Shown piece after piece: positions 51,722-62,458 of a DNA stretch of 64,000 nt. This DNA comes from Dyadobacter linearis (GTDB lineage Bacteria; Bacteroidota; Bacteroidia; Cytophagales; Spirosomataceae), in NCBI RefSeq assembly GCF_907165045.1, contig NZ_CAJRAU010000004.1:1-64000 (forward strand), read 5' to 3'. A program made the translations under genes and the position numbers. The notes below the pieces were generated by a model. It was not told the DNA's origin and did not search any database. It saw nothing but the letters and a program-made list of their open reading frames with translations. Numbering within the stretch: the first letter of the stretch is position 1; each line of letters begins with the position of its first letter.

Positions 51722-53503
51722 ATGAAAATTATACGATTTGGAATGCTTGCATTGCTGGCTGCGGTAACGCTGCTTTCGGCGTGCAAAACGGAAAAGGAGC
51801 GAGTAGACGGGACTGTCAAGGAAGTAATTGATCATGCAGTGACCCGGCTTTACAAAACACTCAAACCTGCCGAGCTGGATACGATTTCGGAAAGGTATAT
51901 CCTGCAATTCCTGAGTGCGGGCGAGCGCGAGATTCTGGCTACCAAATTCTGGACGTTTCATACCAATGTGCCTGTAAAAGTTTCTGTCATGCGGGATACC
52001 GCGCAGAAAGTGGTACCATTTTGGCTGGAAGAAACGGGCTTTAAGAAAACCGAGCTGGTGGTAAAAAATGAAGAATATACCTACGAAGTCTGGCAAAAGG
52101 ACTTTGAAAAAGGGAATGTTGAGCTGGGAATTAACGGTTTCGATAAACATCGGCCTGTTTATTTTATTAGTGTAGCTCCGCTGAACAGCGATGATAAGCT
52201 GGAAATAACGCAGGTTTATCCGTCTAAATATAATGTAAGCACCATGAAAAAGGGAGCCTTTACCTATCACGATTGGGACGGACTGGTATTGACTGAGGTA
52301 CCTGCTGAATTAATAGGGCAGGCATTATTTACAACAGTCAGGGGCCGGGCCCGTGAAGCGCATTTGGTAAAAGCTTTCAGGACTACTGATACACCTTCGT
52401 CCGCGCATCCCGACCAGGTAATACTCACATGGAGCGGCGACCCGCGCACGACCGTCGACGTGCAGTGGAGGGCCAGCGCCGAAACTACAATGGGCAAAGT
52501 GAAATACTGGGTTTCCGGTACCACTGACACGCTTTTCAAAGATGCTTCCGCATTCAAAATGGAAGACAGGCTCTTGCAAAATGACAGGTATATTAAGCGT
52601 TTTACGGCTAAACTTGTCAATTTGAAACCGGGTACTGACTATGGTTACAGTTTAAGTTTTCAAAAGGATAATTGGGAGGCGAAGGCTTCATTCAAAACGG
52701 CCGCCGATCAGAAGGACAACTTCTCATTTATCTGGTTTGGTGATACGCATTTCTCTGAGATTTGGGGAGATATGGCGCAAAAATCGTTGCTAAGACACCC
52801 GGAAACAGCGTTTTTCTCAATAGCCGGTGATCTGGTGACAACAGGTTTGCACCGCGACGATTGGGACCATTTGTGGAATTATTCTGGAAAAACCTTTACT
52901 ACCCGCCCGCTCATGCCGGTTCCGGGTAATCACGATAGTCAGGACGGATTGGGTGCGGGCATGTACAAAGCGATGTTCAGTCTGCCAGAGAACGGGCCGG
53001 CTAATCAGCCTTCCGAAATGACTTATTCATTTGAATATCAGAATGCTCTGTTTTTGATGCTTGATCCTACATTACCAGTTCCTAATCAAACCAAGTGGGT
53101 TGAGGACCAATTGAAAAGCAGCAAGGCGAAATGGAAATTTGCGATGTTCCACTTTCCACCTTACAATTTTGAAGAGCCTTATGATGAGATTATGCGCGAG
53201 TGGTGCTCACTGTTTGATAAATACCACGTGGATATGGTGATGAACGGGCACATGCATTACTATCTGCGGACGAAACCTATGTTTGCCAATAAAGCAGTTG
53301 ATAGTCCGGCGAAGGGTACGATTTATACGATGTCGATCAGTATTCCTGGCAAGCAGGAGCGGTGGCCGAAAGAAGAGTATGCAGTGAAAAGGTACAAGGA
53401 CGGACCTCTGTATCAGCACATTTCAATAAAAGGTAACAAGTTGCATTACCGTTGCCTGGATCCGGAAGGTGTTTTAAAAGATGAATTGATCATTGAAAAA
53501 TAG
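51722..53503 (+). CDS. Purple-acid-phosphatase-like metallophosphoesterase lipoprotein
   Basis: 593 aa from ATG 51722 (a TTG at 51698 is in frame). Lipobox TLLSAC. After a unique N-terminal domain (about 25-215) comes an Ig-like PAP-N domain (VILTWSGDPRTTVDVQWRA) and a calcineurin-like domain with the metal ladder GDTH, GDLVTTG, PGNHD, FHFPPYN and NGHMHYY. All metal ligands appear intact. Likely cell-surface phosphomonoesterase or phosphodiesterase. It abuts the convergent membrane protein gene with no gap. Confidence 0.86.
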   Translation: MKIIRFGMLALLAAVTLLSACKTEKERVDGTVKEVIDHAVTRLYKTLKPAELDTISERYILQFLSAGEREILATKFWTFHTNVPVKVSVMRDTAQKVVPFWLEETGFKKTELVVKNEEYTYEVWQKDFEKGNVELGINGFDKHRPVYFISVAPLNSDDKLEITQVYPSKYNVSTMKKGAFTYHDWDGLVLTEVPAELIGQALFTTVRGRAREAHLVKAFRTTDTPSSAHPDQVILTWSGDPRTTVDVQWRASAETTMGKVKYWVSGTTDTLFKDASAFKMEDRLLQNDRYIKRFTAKLVNLKPGTDYGYSLSFQKDNWEAKASFKTAADQKDNFSFIWFGDTHFSEIWGDMAQKSLLRHPETAFFSIAGDLVTTGLHRDDWDHLWNYSGKTFTTRPLMPVPGNHDSQDGLGAGMYKAMFSLPENGPANQPSEMTYSFEYQNALFLMLDPTLPVPNQTKWVEDQLKSSKAKWKFAMFHFPPYNFEEPYDEIMREWCSLFDKYHVDMVMNGHMHYYLRTKPMFANKAVDSPAKGTIYTMSISIPGKQERWPKEEYAVKRYKDGPLYQHISIKGNKLHYRCLDPEGVLKDELIIEK

Positions 53504-54787
53504 TCACTCAAATCTGACTTGTGCACCGTGCAGCTCACCGTGGGAACTGATCGCCAGGGCTGTAAGAATAGCTAGAAAGGCAAGTGCAAAAAGAAAATTG
53601 ACAGTCCACCGATTAATATTCAAACCCCGGTCAGTAAATGCCGGGGTTAGCTTTTTGATTGTAAATGCGATAACCAGAAAATTGCAGATATACAAATATT
53701 GTTCGATCCGGTAAAGACTCATAAAAGCGGCGGTGATCAAAATGCTGTAAGAAATGTACATTCCGAAATAGCTCAGGAAATATATGTAGAGCGAATCGGA
53801 GCTCAATTTGAGGTACAATGATCTGGTTTTCAGGTAATGGTAAAGCCAATATCCGCCAAAAGCAATGGCGAGCAGAAACGAAATCCACTGAACGTTTTCT
53901 ACTGTTAAAGCAATATCAACCAACGGGCTAGCATTTTTGAAAATCTCAGTCAGTCGATCAGTTTCAAAAGATTGATCCCAGACGATCAGCGGAAATGCCA
54001 GTAAGACTAGTAGGAGTGGCGCAATAAGCGAATTGCGGTTCGAATCGGTTTCTGTAACCTCCCATTTTGAGGTGAAAGTACCGTAAGCCATTCCTATCCC
54101 GCCAAAAAAGCCGATCGAGTATTCCATTACATTCCAGAAGTTGAATTTGATTCCGGAAGAATGGCCCATTACTTGGAGGAAGTTTCCAAATGCGAAACCA
54201 AAACCGGCTGCAAAACCCGCCATTACAGCCACGCGGATCGCAGCATATTGCTTGTGCCTGATCATGTGCCAGAGCAATGCGACTGTCATTCCGAAACAGG
54301 CAGCCCAGGCTTCGGAGCGTGGCGGCGTCATCAACCAGCCCATTTCTTCTATTAAAAAATAATAGAAGATGATCGCTCCGGCAGTCATTTCAACCAGCAA
54401 CTGCGGCCAGTTGGCAGGCTTGGCGCGGGAAGAAGCGAGCGTGAGCCCGAATAATCCGCCACCTATTAACCCGAACAATCCCCCGATTACAAACAACATT
54501 GCGAGTCCGTAATACACATTCCCAAAGTCTAGCCCACGCCCATAACCGACCACTTTTCCGTAACTGATAATGCCGCCGATTCCCCAGCCAATTGCTGAGG
54601 CAAGTGTCAGCTGAAATGCTTTGGCGTACCAATCCTGCCTTTTTGAGAGCAATACAATAGCCAGTCCGCCTACTGCCCCGGCCCAGGCTGCTCCTTGTTC
54701 GTGTCCGAATTGTCCGCGTACCGCCCAGGCAGTCCCGAAGGACATTCCTGCGAGGACGATGGATAATAACAACGGTCGGTTCATCAT
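53504..54787 (-). CDS. Polytopic membrane protein of unknown function
   Basis: 427 aa from MMNRPLL; an upstream frame to 54835 adds a hydrophilic stretch that does not resemble a signal. About ten to twelve membrane helices, with repeated Gly-rich motifs (GGLFGLIGGGLFGLTL, AGFGFAFGNFLQVMGHSSG) and conserved-looking GQFGHEQGAAWAG near the N-terminus. I do not recognise a transporter family. It diverges from the DegT aminotransferase gene, sharing a spacer of about 150 bp. Confidence 0.72.
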   Translation of the reverse strand: MMNRPLLLSIVLAGMSFGTAWAVRGQFGHEQGAAWAGAVGGLAIVLLSKRQDWYAKAFQLTLASAIGWGIGGIISYGKVVGYGRGLDFGNVYYGLAMLFVIGGLFGLIGGGLFGLTLASSRAKPANWPQLLVEMTAGAIIFYYFLIEEMGWLMTPPRSEAWAACFGMTVALLWHMIRHKQYAAIRVAVMAGFAAGFGFAFGNFLQVMGHSSGIKFNFWNVMEYSIGFFGGIGMAYGTFTSKWEVTETDSNRNSLIAPLLLVLLAFPLIVWDQSFETDRLTEIFKNASPLVDIALTVENVQWISFLLAIAFGGYWLYHYLKTRSLYLKLSSDSLYIYFLSYFGMYISYSILITAAFMSLYRIEQYLYICNFLVIAFTIKKLTPAFTDRGLNINRWTVNFLFALAFLAILTALAISSHGELHGAQVRFE

Positions 54788-54933
54788 AGATTGGCAGGGT
54801 AAAATGTTGTGTGGGGAATACTTGGCGGTTTGCAAAACGGACTACGGGGCCGGCTGGCGAAGTCTTGTAGTAGTCCAAAAAACCCGTCGGTCAGTATACC
54901 AAAAGAAACACACGAGCTATTCAAACACCAATT

Positions 54934-56142
54934 ATGAACGAGAAACTGGCTATAAACGGCGGACCAAAATCGATTGAGAAGAATTTTAACTGGCCCGTTT
55001 ACGGCGAGCCGGAAATATATGCAGTCGCCGAAATCGTGGCGAGTGGGAAATGGGGTAACCCTGATTGCGGGGATGCAATAGCCAGGTTTGAGACTGAATT
55101 TGCAGCTTATTGCGGAAGCAAATATGCGATTACCTGTGTGAACGGATCTGTTTCGTTGCGCCTCGCGCTAATTGCCTGCGGCGTGAAGCCCGGCGACGAG
55201 GTGATTGTGCCGCCTTATACTTTCATTACCACTGCATCTTCGGTCATTGAATGCAACTGTGTGCCAGTTTTCGTGGATATTGATCCTGATACTTACAACA
55301 TCAGTCCGGCTGCGATTGAGGCGGCGATTACACCACGTACAAAAGTGATTATTCCGGTACATTTCGGCGGACTCGCCTGTGATATGGAAGCGATTATGTC
55401 CATTGCGGAAAAGTATAATCTGAAAGTAATTGAAGACGCTGCCCACGCTCATGGCGCGGAGTATAAGGGTAAAAAACTTGGCTCTATTGGTCACGTCGGC
55501 AGTTTTAGTTTTCAATCTTCCAAGAACCTGACTTCCGGAGAAGGCGGGATCGTGATCACAAACGATGATGAATTGTATGCAATGATGCATTCGCTGCGCA
55601 ATGTCGGTCGCATTGAAGGCGGCGCCTGGTACGATCACTACAATCCGGGCTGCAATTACCGCATCACCCAAATGCAGGCGGTACTGCTTTCGGAGCAATT
55701 GAAAAAACTGGAAGCTCAGACACGTACAAGAAATGAAAACGGGCTTTACCTCAATACTTTATTGGAAAAAATAGCAGGTGTAGAGCCTTTGAAACGGGAT
55801 GAAAAGATCACACTGCATTGCTATCATATTTACATTTTCAAATACGATCCGGCTTACTTCGGCGGCTTATCCAAGGCAGATTTTGCCGAAATGCTGGCCG
55901 CCGAAGGAGTTCCGAGTTACAAGGGCTACCCGCATCCATTGTACAAGCAACCCCTTTTCCAGAACAAAAACTTCATGTGCTACGCCATTCCCGACCACGT
56001 CGACTACACCAACGTGCATTGCCCGGAAGCAGAAAAAGCTTGTAGCTCCGACGCAGTCTGGATTTTACAGCACGCAATGCTGGGCGATAAAGCGGATATG
56101 GAAGCTTTTGCCAATGCGATTTTGAAAATACAGTCGCGATGA
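54934..56142 (+). CDS. DegT/DnrJ/EryC1/StrS family PLP aminotransferase
   Basis: 402 aa. These enzymes aminate keto sugars or related substrates on nucleotide sugars or cyclitols. PLP Lys197 lies in SFSFQSSKNLTSGEGG, with the cofactor Asp and His in IEDAAHAHGAEYKG and the strands GDEVIVPPYTFITTASSV and VDIDPDTYNI as expected. Isolated from sugar-nucleotide genes here, so the product is not predictable; AHBA- or perosamine-type reactions are both possible. Confidence 0.88.
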   Translation: MNEKLAINGGPKSIEKNFNWPVYGEPEIYAVAEIVASGKWGNPDCGDAIARFETEFAAYCGSKYAITCVNGSVSLRLALIACGVKPGDEVIVPPYTFITTASSVIECNCVPVFVDIDPDTYNISPAAIEAAITPRTKVIIPVHFGGLACDMEAIMSIAEKYNLKVIEDAAHAHGAEYKGKKLGSIGHVGSFSFQSSKNLTSGEGGIVITNDDELYAMMHSLRNVGRIEGGAWYDHYNPGCNYRITQMQAVLLSEQLKKLEAQTRTRNENGLYLNTLLEKIAGVEPLKRDEKITLHCYHIYIFKYDPAYFGGLSKADFAEMLAAEGVPSYKGYPHPLYKQPLFQNKNFMCYAIPDHVDYTNVHCPEAEKACSSDAVWILQHAMLGDKADMEAFANAILKIQSR

Positions 56143-56163
56143 ATGTTTAGTTAAAATTGATTT

Positions 56164-59100
56164 TTAATCTTTTTCGACTTTAATCCTGATTCCCTCGCTA
56201 TGTGCTGAGAATTCGGGCGCGTACATGCATTGAATGCTGGTAATTCCATTGCTGAAATCTCCCTGGTGGTTGACAAAAAGAGGATATTCGAATACATAAG
56301 TGCCTTTTTGCAAATTGCTGAAAAAGAAATTGGTACTCGCGTCTTTGGTCGATTCGTAGTAACCCAGCCCGTTTTGCCATTTATAGCCACTGAGCACATT
56401 CACGGGTTCCAAGGCAGAGGCGCGCATATCTTTCATGTGCACATATTCCATGTCGCGATCCACACGTAGCTCAATGCGGACTACAATTTTATCACCTACT
56501 TTTAAAACATCACCCTCATTAACCGCCGACAACAAAGGGCCGCGATCTGTCTTTTTCTCAATAAAAAGCTTTTTTGATAGCTTCAATGGCGTATCCGAAA
56601 AGGTAATCTTGTCCAGATCTTCAAAATACTGCCAGTAAACAGCGCCCCAGCTTGGCGACTTGGAAGTATTGTCACCACGCAGTTCAACCTGAATATTTCC
56701 CATTTCAGCGGCCACTTCACTTTTCTGGAAAGATTGCTTCAAATAGCCAGTTCCAGATTCAGCAGTTTCAGCTTTAACTACTTGGTTACCTAGTTGAATA
56801 ACGGGCGTTTTATCTTCCGTCAGCCATTTATTTCCTGTCATCAAAAGCGCATAACAAGCTTCGGCTGTTGCTTTGGTGCTTTCCCAATTATTAGTTTGCT
56901 TATTTTTAAGCAGCCACGTTTTCAAATCATCTACGGTTTCATTGTCGCCTTCTATTTCCTGAAAAGCCTCAATGAAAAGCGCCTGCCGCTCGATGGGCGC
57001 CTCGTGCCACCACCAGCTGCGGTTGTGTTTCCAGTACATGCCCAGTTCCTGATTGTTGATAGAAGTCTCACGAAGTGATTTCAGGATTGCCCTGGCCGTA
57101 ACTTGGTCCCGGTTCCGGTTTAATGCCAATGCAATAAGCCCCTGCGAATATTTCGATTGGTTAATCCAGGTAGCCTTGGCGCGCTCCATGAAATATTGAT
57201 AAGCTTTCCGGGCATTCGCTTCGACCGGCTTGTCGAGGAAAAAGCTTCGGAGATAGATATATTGAAACTGGATTGGTCCGGGCGTATACTTAATCAGGTC
57301 AGCTTTTTGCTTGATAAGATCTTCATAATCTGCCTTGATCTGTTGGTCCAGGTAATTAAGAGCCTTATTTAGCAGCGGTTCAATACTCCGGTTTTTAGCT
57401 GCAAAGAAATGGCCGGTTTTTGCCAGGTGCCCGATTCCTGATACAATATACTGGGTAATATACCGATCGTCGCGCCCTCCTTTGAACCATGGAAATCCTC
57501 CGCTTTCATTCTGCATTTCTTTCAGTTTCGCGAGGTTATTTTCCTGCTCACTGCTCATTTTCATCAGATCAAAAAGCAATGCAATATTCCTTTTCTGCTC
57601 CGCTTCTGATTTGGCAGCAAGCACCCACGGTGTTTCTTCCAGCAGCAGCGATTTCAACTCCTGGTTTTTTTCAAGATTACTTACCAATGCAGCTAGATCT
57701 TCTGTTTTCCATGCATTGAACACCCGGGCGATCGCAGGTGTACTTTTTACAATATTGCTGGCAAGTGCATTGGCGTAATACCTGTTCCAGGTCTGCTCCG
57801 CGCATTCGTACGGATATTCCATTAAATAAGGCAGCGACTGCACCGCGTACCAGGCCGGGTTGCTGGTATATTCAACAGTGACAGATTCGTGCGCCAGTGT
57901 TTTTGAATTGCCGGAATGGAGCAGCTTTTCAAACTTAAACTCCTTCTTGCCAGAGCCGCGCATAGCGAGGGGCAGACTTTCAGTTACCAGCATGCGATTA
58001 GGCAGAACTGGCAGTGTATTCTCCTCTCCGTCAGATAAATTTCCAGCTTTCGCAACCACACGCCAGGTCAATGCACTGGTGTAGCCTTTCGGGATTTTTA
58101 GTGAAAAATCAACTGTTTTGCTTTGTCCGGCAGCGATTGTAAATGCTTTTTCATTAGAACTTAAATCAAATATTTTCGAAACATCTTCATTCGTTTCAGG
58201 ATCGAAAAGCTGCATTGTCGCATTACCCGCAAGTTCGTGGTCCGAAAGATTGACGATTTTGGCAGGGAATAGAATCCGGTCGCCTTCCCGCAGAAACCGG
58301 GGCGCATTGGGCTGCACCATCAATTCTTTTTGCGTGACGATCTCCTTTGTACTATATCCGAAAGCCAGTGCAGGAGTGTGCGCCAAAGCCTGGAATTTCC
58401 AGCGGGTAAGTGCTTCCGGTAACGTAAATGAAAAGGTAATAGCGCCGTTTTCGTCCGTTTTCAGATCGGGGAGAAAGAATGCAGTTTCGTTGAAGTTCTG
58501 CCGGATTTTAGCAGGTTCCGGCGTAGGTTCTGGTTTAGTTTGAACACCATAACCAACAATAACTACTTTTTCCATTTCCGCTTTATCCTCCAAAATCATT
58601 TGAGGAGCGGGAGCTGCTTCAAGCGCTTCTTCCTGGGTGTATTCTCCTTTCTTAAATGACTGGCTTCTTGGCAAGCTCATCCGGTGTCTCGCATTGCCTC
58701 CTCCTCTTGGCATTCGCGTTGCGATGTGATCGTCTAGTAGTTTGTCGTATGTTTTTTCAAAAGTCTTACCCAACTCAAACTGAAAGCTGGAAATCGAAGC
58801 ATCTTTCGCCATAAAACTGACTCCGTTACTCCACCTGTTCAGCATTTGCCCCAGCGGCCAGTGATCCGGCTTTCTCCATTGATGCGGATAAAACTGATCG
58901 AGCGAGGCGTCGTACATACTTCCCAGCATTTCCGTCGCTACCCGCTCCTTTTTATAGCCTGAAATCCTGACTTTCCATTGCTCCTCACTGCCTGGCAACG
59001 TTTTGTCGCGGAACGTTTCATACTCAACTTCCAGCTCCTTATTTGTCCAGGGCACATTCACGAAATTTTGCGCCTGGTGCACGCGGTTGTGTTTTACAAA

Positions 59101-62100
59101 AACATAATCAATCGAATACCCTCCGCGGTCAGCTTCGGTAGGCGTGATCGTGAAAGTGCGTTGTTCGTTATTTAAGTTGAAAAATGAAAAGTTTTCGGGA
59201 TTTTGCTTTTTGCCAAAAGTACTGATCACAAAAACTTTGTCAGCCGAGGTAGCGACTGTCACATTCGTTTTCTCGCCCGGCTCAATGGCTCCGTCGCTCT
59301 GCGCTTCCACGTATGCCGGTTTGATAAGTTTTGCATTTTCATAATCAGCTATTTCAATGTATTTGATATCGCTGCTCTCTTCTCCGTTTTCTTCTTTTGA
59401 GCGGATTTCTATTTTGTAAAATCCTGCTGTCAGCTTGTGGCCGGTTAATGCAAAATCTTTGTTTTCAATCAGCTTTTCAGTCTTTTCAAATGCAATTCCC
59501 TGCTCCGGCCAGTTTTCCATTTCGGTTTCGCTATCGTATTCGTCGTGCGGAAAATCGGCCATAAATTCGCCTTTTGTCATCACAAACATATCCGGCGTTC
59601 CCCAGTAGCGTGGCCGGATTAGTCTTTGTTCAGGCACGAGGCGAATCAGCTTCACATTTATAGTAGAGTTCACAAACTCCCCGTTCAGATTCTCCGTGCG
59701 GATTTTTAGATTTCTCAAACTATCCGGTGCTACTTTTTCAGGAATATCTGCTTTAATAACTGTTGATTTATACCCAACTGAAATAACAGTTTGCGCACTT
59801 CTGGTTTCTCCATTTGAATCGGTTACATCTGCATAAATCGTGTACATGAATACCGGATCCAGGTTTTTGTCTGTTTTTGCATTAGCTGAAGCCTCAAAAT
59901 TGACATGAAACTGGCCGTCCGCACTCGTCACAGTTTCACCGTGCGTAATTTCTGTCGGCGGCGATGGATAATACCGTTTCCAGCGTGTCCAGGGCGACAT
60001 AAATCTCTCATTGCGAACAACCCTGTACACCACCTTCGCGCCGTCGATCTGGTTACCCGCATAGGCTGTCCCGATTCCGGTCACTTTAATGGTATCTCCT
60101 AATTTGTAAGCATCTCGCAAAGTGTCAAAGCGCACTGCAAACCGCGGTCTTTTGTATTCTTCTACGTGAAATGAGACTGTGTGTTTTGAGTCGGCGACGA
60201 TGGAAAAAGCACCATTTAATCCGGCGCGTGGCAATGCAAAAGTGCCTACGAAGCTTCCAAAATCGTTGACTGTCTTCGTGATCGTTTCAACGGTTTCACT
60301 GTTTGCATTCCGAAGTTCAATCTTGATTTTTTGAGTCTGGTCTTTCAGTACCGTTTTCCCGGAAGCTGCAATTCCTTTAAAGTAAACTGTCTGGCCGGGA
60401 CGGTACAAGCTGCGGTCTGTGAAGAGGTAAATGCTGGTTTTGAGATCATCTTTTTCAACCTCATCATAATAATAGGTATTACTTCCTTCCTGAATGTAAA
60501 GCTTGTCATTGCCTGATGTGATCTCAAAACAATCCTTGTCGACTTGCTTCTGGCTGGCGAAGTGCTCTTTGAAATAGCCATTTTTGTCAGTTACATAGCT
60601 GGCGCCGAGTGTTTTCTTGTAAGTGCGGGACCGATAATCAAAACTGGAATCCCACCTTTTCACAACAGCTCCCGCAAGTGGCTGACCGGTATCTCTGTTT
60701 AAAACAAAATAATCCCTGTTTCGCTGGATATAGCTGATATTGCTCACATACATAAGCCTCACGCCGCCGATCGACTCGGTATCCGAAAAGTCAGGAGTGG
60801 AACTGGCGAGCAGCATATATTCGCCAATGGGTAGTGCATTCGCCTTGATTTGCACGCTATGTTCCTGATAATCTTTGGTATCCGGTAAAATCTGCTCCCA
60901 GCTCCGGATCGCCGGCGCTTTTGAAATGTCTCGCCAGAATTTATCCCCGCTACGTTCTTCGAAATTGACTTTCAGCGCTTCCGTCGCCTTTACAAGTTTG
61001 AGATACAACTTCTTAATGTTCCTATACTCAACAAAAAGCAAAAATGGTTTCTCAGGAATAACCACGTGTTCTGCATTGAATTGCAGGGTTTTTCGCCGGA
61101 TACTGTTTAGTAAATTGAAAGCATTGATCCCGCCCTCCGTTTTGGGATTTTCCTGAATGATTTTCTTACAAATCTCCTCCGCTTTTACTTTCGCAAACCG
61201 GTTGGTGGAGTCTTCGCCCGTTTTGTAAGTATTGCCCCGGCCCACATAATAATCGGCTAATAGGTACCACGCCTGAGCAGCAGCGGGAGTTTGCTGATAT
61301 TGCTCGGCGACGTGGTTGATCGACATATAATAAAGCTCATCCGCATTTTCATGCACCGATTTCTGCTTTACAAACTGAATGCGAAGCAGATCCACATCGA
61401 TCAATGCATCGGGCTGCGGATCATTGATGTGAAAAGCAATTAGCCGCTGGAAGAGCTGCAATGCATAAAATTCAAGAGAAGCGGAATCTTTGGTTTCGAA
61501 CTTGCGGTGAATAAAATCGGCAGCGGGATCAAATGCGGAGGCAGAATTAATCTGGAACACATTGGCTGGCTTCTTCAATTCTCTTTCGTCAGAAGAAAAA
61601 TATTGCAACGCATTGTGCGCCAGTAAATCAAACAGGGTAGGGCGGAGCTGGCGGGTGTTGCCTTTTGTAATAATCGCATCAAATTGTTCCAAATCCGTTT
61701 GCTGCAACTCCTTTTCATTTTGCAGCGATGCGAGGTACAGCTCTGTGATTCTTTTGTGGAAATCCTCAGTTCCCCAGGTACTTACATCCGTTTTCGTGTA
61801 GCCCGATGTAGCAGTTCGCTGGTAAATTCGCCACCTAATATTTTGGTAATAACCATAATACTGATCGGCAACCAGACTTCTCAATATTGACTTTACCACC
61901 CCGCTGCTCGCCTCCATTTCGGCTTCCAGCTCCTTAATGGAAGCAATTTCGTTGCTTTCCCGCGTTTCCGCTTGCAGGGTTACCATATATATCGCAGCCT
62001 TGATCACCTGCGCTTCCTGCTTTTCGGCTTTGGCGGTTTTGTAGATCTGCTGCACTTCCGTCAATGCAGATTTCGAAAGTCCTTTTGCTTGAAAATCAGC

Positions 62101-62217
62101 TACTTTTTTCCATTTTACTTCATATTTCTTTGCCGGTACCTGACCATTTGTGTGCATAGTTATCAACAGGATTAATAGTGTGAAAAATAAATTGATCAGA
62201 CATTTAGTCGCTTTCAT
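56164..62217 (-). CDS. Giant alpha-2-macroglobulin-like exported protein with CAEQ thioester motif
   Basis: 2017 aa with a signal peptide (ending near HTNGQ). The N-terminal half is helical and low-similarity, with TPR-like segments; macroglobulin domains follow (DRSLYRPGQTVYFKG, then LPRAGLNGAFSIVADSKH), then the bait-like region, the A2M domain (FFLPDLKTDENGAITFSFTLPEALTRWKFQALAHT) and a thioester domain with CAEQ at Cys1472-Gln1475. A stretch VVIVGYGVQ (1218-1226) in the linker resembles the SusC signature. These bacterial A2M proteins trap proteases attacking the envelope. No pbpC gene is adjacent. Confidence 0.9.
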   Translation of the reverse strand: MKATKCLINLFFTLLILLITMHTNGQVPAKKYEVKWKKVADFQAKGLSKSALTEVQQIYKTAKAEKQEAQVIKAAIYMVTLQAETRESNEIASIKELEAEMEASSGVVKSILRSLVADQYYGYYQNIRWRIYQRTATSGYTKTDVSTWGTEDFHKRITELYLASLQNEKELQQTDLEQFDAIITKGNTRQLRPTLFDLLAHNALQYFSSDERELKKPANVFQINSASAFDPAADFIHRKFETKDSASLEFYALQLFQRLIAFHINDPQPDALIDVDLLRIQFVKQKSVHENADELYYMSINHVAEQYQQTPAAAQAWYLLADYYVGRGNTYKTGEDSTNRFAKVKAEEICKKIIQENPKTEGGINAFNLLNSIRRKTLQFNAEHVVIPEKPFLLFVEYRNIKKLYLKLVKATEALKVNFEERSGDKFWRDISKAPAIRSWEQILPDTKDYQEHSVQIKANALPIGEYMLLASSTPDFSDTESIGGVRLMYVSNISYIQRNRDYFVLNRDTGQPLAGAVVKRWDSSFDYRSRTYKKTLGASYVTDKNGYFKEHFASQKQVDKDCFEITSGNDKLYIQEGSNTYYYDEVEKDDLKTSIYLFTDRSLYRPGQTVYFKGIAASGKTVLKDQTQKIKIELRNANSETVETITKTVNDFGSFVGTFALPRAGLNGAFSIVADSKHTVSFHVEEYKRPRFAVRFDTLRDAYKLGDTIKVTGIGTAYAGNQIDGAKVVYRVVRNERFMSPWTRWKRYYPSPPTEITHGETVTSADGQFHVNFEASANAKTDKNLDPVFMYTIYADVTDSNGETRSAQTVISVGYKSTVIKADIPEKVAPDSLRNLKIRTENLNGEFVNSTINVKLIRLVPEQRLIRPRYWGTPDMFVMTKGEFMADFPHDEYDSETEMENWPEQGIAFEKTEKLIENKDFALTGHKLTAGFYKIEIRSKEENGEESSDIKYIEIADYENAKLIKPAYVEAQSDGAIEPGEKTNVTVATSADKVFVISTFGKKQNPENFSFFNLNNEQRTFTITPTEADRGGYSIDYVFVKHNRVHQAQNFVNVPWTNKELEVEYETFRDKTLPGSEEQWKVRISGYKKERVATEMLGSMYDASLDQFYPHQWRKPDHWPLGQMLNRWSNGVSFMAKDASISSFQFELGKTFEKTYDKLLDDHIATRMPRGGGNARHRMSLPRSQSFKKGEYTQEEALEAAPAPQMILEDKAEMEKVVIVGYGVQTKPEPTPEPAKIRQNFNETAFFLPDLKTDENGAITFSFTLPEALTRWKFQALAHTPALAFGYSTKEIVTQKELMVQPNAPRFLREGDRILFPAKIVNLSDHELAGNATMQLFDPETNEDVSKIFDLSSNEKAFTIAAGQSKTVDFSLKIPKGYTSALTWRVVAKAGNLSDGEENTLPVLPNRMLVTESLPLAMRGSGKKEFKFEKLLHSGNSKTLAHESVTVEYTSNPAWYAVQSLPYLMEYPYECAEQTWNRYYANALASNIVKSTPAIARVFNAWKTEDLAALVSNLEKNQELKSLLLEETPWVLAAKSEAEQKRNIALLFDLMKMSSEQENNLAKLKEMQNESGGFPWFKGGRDDRYITQYIVSGIGHLAKTGHFFAAKNRSIEPLLNKALNYLDQQIKADYEDLIKQKADLIKYTPGPIQFQYIYLRSFFLDKPVEANARKAYQYFMERAKATWINQSKYSQGLIALALNRNRDQVTARAILKSLRETSINNQELGMYWKHNRSWWWHEAPIERQALFIEAFQEIEGDNETVDDLKTWLLKNKQTNNWESTKATAEACYALLMTGNKWLTEDKTPVIQLGNQVVKAETAESGTGYLKQSFQKSEVAAEMGNIQVELRGDNTSKSPSWGAVYWQYFEDLDKITFSDTPLKLSKKLFIEKKTDRGPLLSAVNEGDVLKVGDKIVVRIELRVDRDMEYVHMKDMRASALEPVNVLSGYKWQNGLGYYESTKDASTNFFFSNLQKGTYVFEYPLFVNHQGDFSNGITSIQCMYAPEFSAHSEGIRIKVEKD

Positions 62218-62369
62218 TTTTATTCGAGGGTAAAATTTTTAGCCGAAATAAATATAGTGGAATAAGCAAGCTACTGACCAACGGATTATCCAAAGGACAT
62301 ATTTGAACATAAATTGGTAACACAACTTTCGCATTCCCGGAAAGTATAAAAATTACCAATTGCCGCTTT

Positions 62370-62382
62370 CTTCATTATGAAG
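62370..62382. promoter_or_regulatory. Short palindrome upstream of the RND adaptor gene
   Basis: CTTCAT-T-ATGAAG, a perfect 6-bp dyad with one central base, 76 nt upstream of the adaptor ATG, in the 241-bp spacer shared with the A2M gene. It could be a repressor operator of the kind that controls RND pumps, but a chance palindrome is equally possible. Confidence 0.25.
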
Positions 62383-62458
62383 TATCTTTAATTAATGCAC
62401 TTCAAGGAATATTAAATATCTATAGTCTTTTTGAACGAAATTTATTTTAAGTAAGCTT

